Source of the DNA: Kiritimatiellia bacterium
Lineage (GTDB): Bacteria > Verrucomicrobiota > Kiritimatiellia > UBA8416 > JABMPJ01
DNA length: 17,284 bases
Reading direction: 5' to 3'
NCBI GenBank assembly: GCA_029939545.1
Contig: JAOZSS010000031.1
Coordinates: forward strand, 1-17,284
Shown: in pieces, positions 14,872 to 17,284 of the stretch
Numbering within the stretch: position 1 is the first letter of the stretch
Layout: the number at the start of each line of letters is the position of its first letter
Position numbers and translations under genes: made by a program
Notes under the pieces: model-generated
What the model saw: the letters and a program-made list of their open reading frames with translations, nothing else
Databases searched by the model: none
Told to the model about the DNA's origin: nothing

Positions 14872-17239
14872 GCTTCTGCTCCTGCTGTGTGCCGGTGCCA
14901 TCCTGTCGATGGTCGCCTTCAACAGTCGTGGGCGTCTCGGGCCGCCACGCGTACGCTTCCGCGTAGCGGTTGCCGCAGGGGAGGGGGTCCAAGCTGTCTC
15001 TGTTGCCCTACAGTACGAAGGCGAAACCCGCACGGTAGCACTCTCGCCGGTTCCTCTCAGAGGGGGCGGCCAGCGCTGGGAAGGCGAGTGGATACCGTCC
15101 GGGCCAGTTCTAATTCTACCGATTCATCTCGCGGTGGGTTACGAAGCCGGAGGGACGACCGTCGCTGTCGGTCGCTGGCTGGAAGTGCTCCACACAGGGC
15201 GGAATACGCTAGACTGGACGCTTGAGCCTGGGCCTGATTCCACAGCGGTACGATCCTCGCGGTCGGCAGCGATAGCCGTCACAGAACTCAGGGAAGCTGG
15301 ACATCTTCTGCTGAAAGGGGTCGTAGCTCTTGCTGTGCTGTGCCTTGCCTTTGCCATGGCTGGGCGGATGCCCGGGACGGCTGTGCAGACCTCTCTCCCG
15401 CGTGATAGGGCTCCCGCCGGGGGGGCGCTTCTGGATCTCCTGTTCTGGCTGCTCCTGGCGATTGCGTGGACGTGGCCTGCCGCACTGGCGCAGGAGCGAT
15501 GGGTCGTGGGACGGAACTCGGACGTCCTTACTACGACTTGGGTAATCAGTGCGGCTCCGCGTCTGCTGTCTGCGCTTGAGGATTCGGCCACGTCATGGCC
15601 GTTGCTGGCCGCCTATCGTCATCTCGACAGCTTCTTGCTGCTTCCATGTAGCGCGATGTTCAAGGGCGTTGGTCCGGCGCGCCTGCATGGGTGGCTGCAG
15701 ATTGTAGGGATCGCTTTATCCGCCTGGGCGGCCCAGGGCTTCGCCCGTTCGGTGGGTGCCCGTCGGCCCTGGGATCGAATGGCCGGCCTGATATTCGCTT
15801 TTAGTGGGGTAGCTGCAAACGTACTCCTTGAAGGGCATCTATACCATGTGATGAATCCGTGGCTTCCTCTGTTTGCATGGTGCTGGCAGGCGGCGTTGAC
15901 GCGAAGGAAATCCCTCCTTGGCCTGTGTGCAGGCGTCTTCTTCACGATGATACTGCTCACAAGCGGGTACCTGGGCGTGGCTGCAGCGATCGTGGGGGCA
16001 GGCTTCCTGATAGGTCACGTCGTGCAGAGGCGACGATGGCCGTGGCGAGCTGTAGCGGGCCTTGGGTTGGTGGCTGTGCCCGTATGCCTTGCCTATCTCG
16101 GTCTCTATGGCGTCGCCGGAGATCTGGAACGGGACCTCTCCAGCGGTACGATGGCCGAAATTGCCAGCGCATCGCTCAGCAGTTTGATCGGTGCGACACC
16201 GGAAGTGGATCGAACCCGCCATTCGCTAGCCGTAGAGCTCTCTCCTGTCTGCGTGGCTCTCCTTGTTGTGGCACCAGTCGTTCTCTCGCGCCGGAAAGGA
16301 TATCGCACGTTGCTGTGGCTGTCCGTGGCGGTTATCGGGTTTTCTATGGGGCCAGTTCTGTCACCGGGCACCGGTCTTCCGGGTCTGCCCAGTCCGCTGG
16401 CCCTGTTTCGCCTGGTTCCGGCACTCGATACTTTCCTGAGATTCCCGTTGCGATATGTCTGGGCAGCGAACCTGTGTGCTGGCGCAGTAGCTGCGCTGGT
16501 GGTGTCGCGGGTGTCGATCCGCCGTCGTGGATGGGCTTGGCTCTTCCTTGCACTGGCTCTTCTGCATCCCTTTCTGGCCCTTCAGTTGCCCGCGCGGCAG
16601 ACCGCACGGGCGTGGGAGCAACCCGTTGGGTACCCGCACGGCGGGGATCCTGTCCTTGATATATTTCCTGCTCAGCATCCCCCATGCGATTTCGACTCAG
16701 CCTGGTTCACTGGACTGGCTGCCGTCTATCAGATCGATCACGGGCAGACGATTTCTGAAAACTGTATCGCCACGTCCGATCGGGATAGCCCGCGGGCGAT
16801 CATCGGTCACTGGATAACCCGGCGGCTTCTTGCGGGGGATTCGGATGCTGTCGCGCACGCCCTGGCCGACCTGGGCTTCGGTAGCGTGGTGCTGCACGCC
16901 GATCTCTTTCCACAGCCCGAACGTGCAGGAATGGAGACGGCGCTTGCCTGTTTGGGGACAGCCGGTACGGTGTCAACGAACAACGGGCTCCGCACGGTGA
17001 CATGGGCCCTTTCTAGTGACGGGAAACGCGCGACGCGTTCGCGGGCTGTCGAGCGCTTCAAAGACCTCTGTGCCGAATGGGATCGCGATCCGGAGACGGC
17101 GCAGGTCGAAGTACTTCGGGTATCCGACAATCGGACACAGGACCGTTTCAACGGTAGCGCGGCGCTGCTTGTGACGATTCTTTACGCGCTCACGGCATGG
17201 GGCGGCTATAGGTATCTCCGCAAGAAAGCATGGGTGTAA
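14849..17239 (+). CDS. YfhO/GT-C-type polytopic membrane protein with N-terminal beta domain
   Basis: This 796-residue protein starts at GTG at 14849, with GGGGGACG just upstream. A first membrane segment (about 8-24) is followed by about 100 residues of beta-rich extracytoplasmic sequence (RVRFRVAVAAGEG, SVALQYEGETRTVAL, RWEGEWIPSGP), resembling a small Ig-like or carbohydrate-binding sandwich. About ten membrane segments come after residue 155. The first loop of the polytopic part has RNSDVL (Asp225) and AAYRHLDSF, matching the loop layout of the 3842 and 6062 products. The soluble region before the last membrane segment contains LDIFPAQHPP and LADLGFGSVVLHADLF, again shared with them. A final membrane segment ends in YRYLRKKAWV, cytoplasmic by charge. 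Probably an extracytoplasmic transferase and the last gene of the operon within the window. Confidence 0.72.
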   Translation: MNRETRDKLLLLLCAGAILSMVAFNSRGRLGPPRVRFRVAVAAGEGVQAVSVALQYEGETRTVALSPVPLRGGGQRWEGEWIPSGPVLILPIHLAVGYEAGGTTVAVGRWLEVLHTGRNTLDWTLEPGPDSTAVRSSRSAAIAVTELREAGHLLLKGVVALAVLCLAFAMAGRMPGTAVQTSLPRDRAPAGGALLDLLFWLLLAIAWTWPAALAQERWVVGRNSDVLTTTWVISAAPRLLSALEDSATSWPLLAAYRHLDSFLLLPCSAMFKGVGPARLHGWLQIVGIALSAWAAQGFARSVGARRPWDRMAGLIFAFSGVAANVLLEGHLYHVMNPWLPLFAWCWQAALTRRKSLLGLCAGVFFTMILLTSGYLGVAAAIVGAGFLIGHVVQRRRWPWRAVAGLGLVAVPVCLAYLGLYGVAGDLERDLSSGTMAEIASASLSSLIGATPEVDRTRHSLAVELSPVCVALLVVAPVVLSRRKGYRTLLWLSVAVIGFSMGPVLSPGTGLPGLPSPLALFRLVPALDTFLRFPLRYVWAANLCAGAVAALVVSRVSIRRRGWAWLFLALALLHPFLALQLPARQTARAWEQPVGYPHGGDPVLDIFPAQHPPCDFDSAWFTGLAAVYQIDHGQTISENCIATSDRDSPRAIIGHWITRRLLAGDSDAVAHALADLGFGSVVLHADLFPQPERAGMETALACLGTAGTVSTNNGLRTVTWALSSDGKRATRSRAVERFKDLCAEWDRDPETAQVEVLRVSDNRTQDRFNGSAALLVTILYALTAWGGYRYLRKKAWV

Positions 17240-17284
17240 CCGGTCTTCCGCTCCTGCCTGAGAGAGGAAAAACATAGAAAACAG

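Noticed and set aside
17240..17284. Start of another gene or a terminator at the right edge
   Set aside because: An AGAGAGG-like site is followed by no start codon within the window, and no stable stem with a T-run is present.

Overview
The window is a moderately GC-rich stretch (roughly 55-60% by eye) of a bacterial genome, densely coding, with no RNA genes, mobile elements or CRISPR seen. Signal peptides, extracytoplasmic domains and a periplasmic-type parvulin domain fit a Gram-negative envelope. A MopE-type metal-binding motif and heavy use of FGE/sulfatase-modifying folds and radical SAM enzymes suggest a complex, probably uncultivated lineage (Myxococcota/Desulfobacterota-like or PVC-like). 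I cannot place it more precisely from sequence alone.

Left part (1-3777): two minus-strand genes, a membrane protein with a beta-rich ectodomain (1031-2089) and a membrane-anchored SGNH hydrolase that runs off the left edge, overlap by ATGA and look like a two-gene operon. Across a 227-base divergent gap, a B12-binding-type radical SAM enzyme (2320-3777, TTG start) reads rightward.

Middle part (3778-6061): a minus-strand polytopic membrane protein of YfhO/GT-C glycosyltransferase type (3842-5770) is convergent with the radical SAM gene, with a small hairpin between them. It is divergent from the large operon on its other side.

Right part (6062-17239): seven plus-strand genes with overlaps of 1 to 23 bases or gaps of 13 and 59 bases, almost certainly one operon. 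In order: a 1010-residue fusion of a YfhO-type membrane module, a parvulin domain and an FGE/sulfatase-modifying domain; a secreted alpha/beta-hydrolase-like protein that has lost its nucleophile and carries a MopE motif; a PP-loop ATPase with a CCxxC cluster; a SPASM/Twitch-type radical SAM enzyme; a second B12-type radical SAM enzyme; an AglD/LPG-synthase-type membrane protein; and a third YfhO-type membrane protein with an N-terminal beta domain.

A consistent but unproven reading is a pathway that builds a modified small molecule, lipid or sugar donor in the cytoplasm (PP-loop plus two radical SAM enzymes), moves or handles it at the membrane (LPG/AglD-type protein), and attaches it outside the cell membrane (two YfhO/GT-C-type proteins). 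The parvulin, FGE-fold and pseudo-hydrolase modules would act as extracytoplasmic binding or folding factors. I know of no described system with this gene set, and the triple-fusion protein is its most distinctive part.
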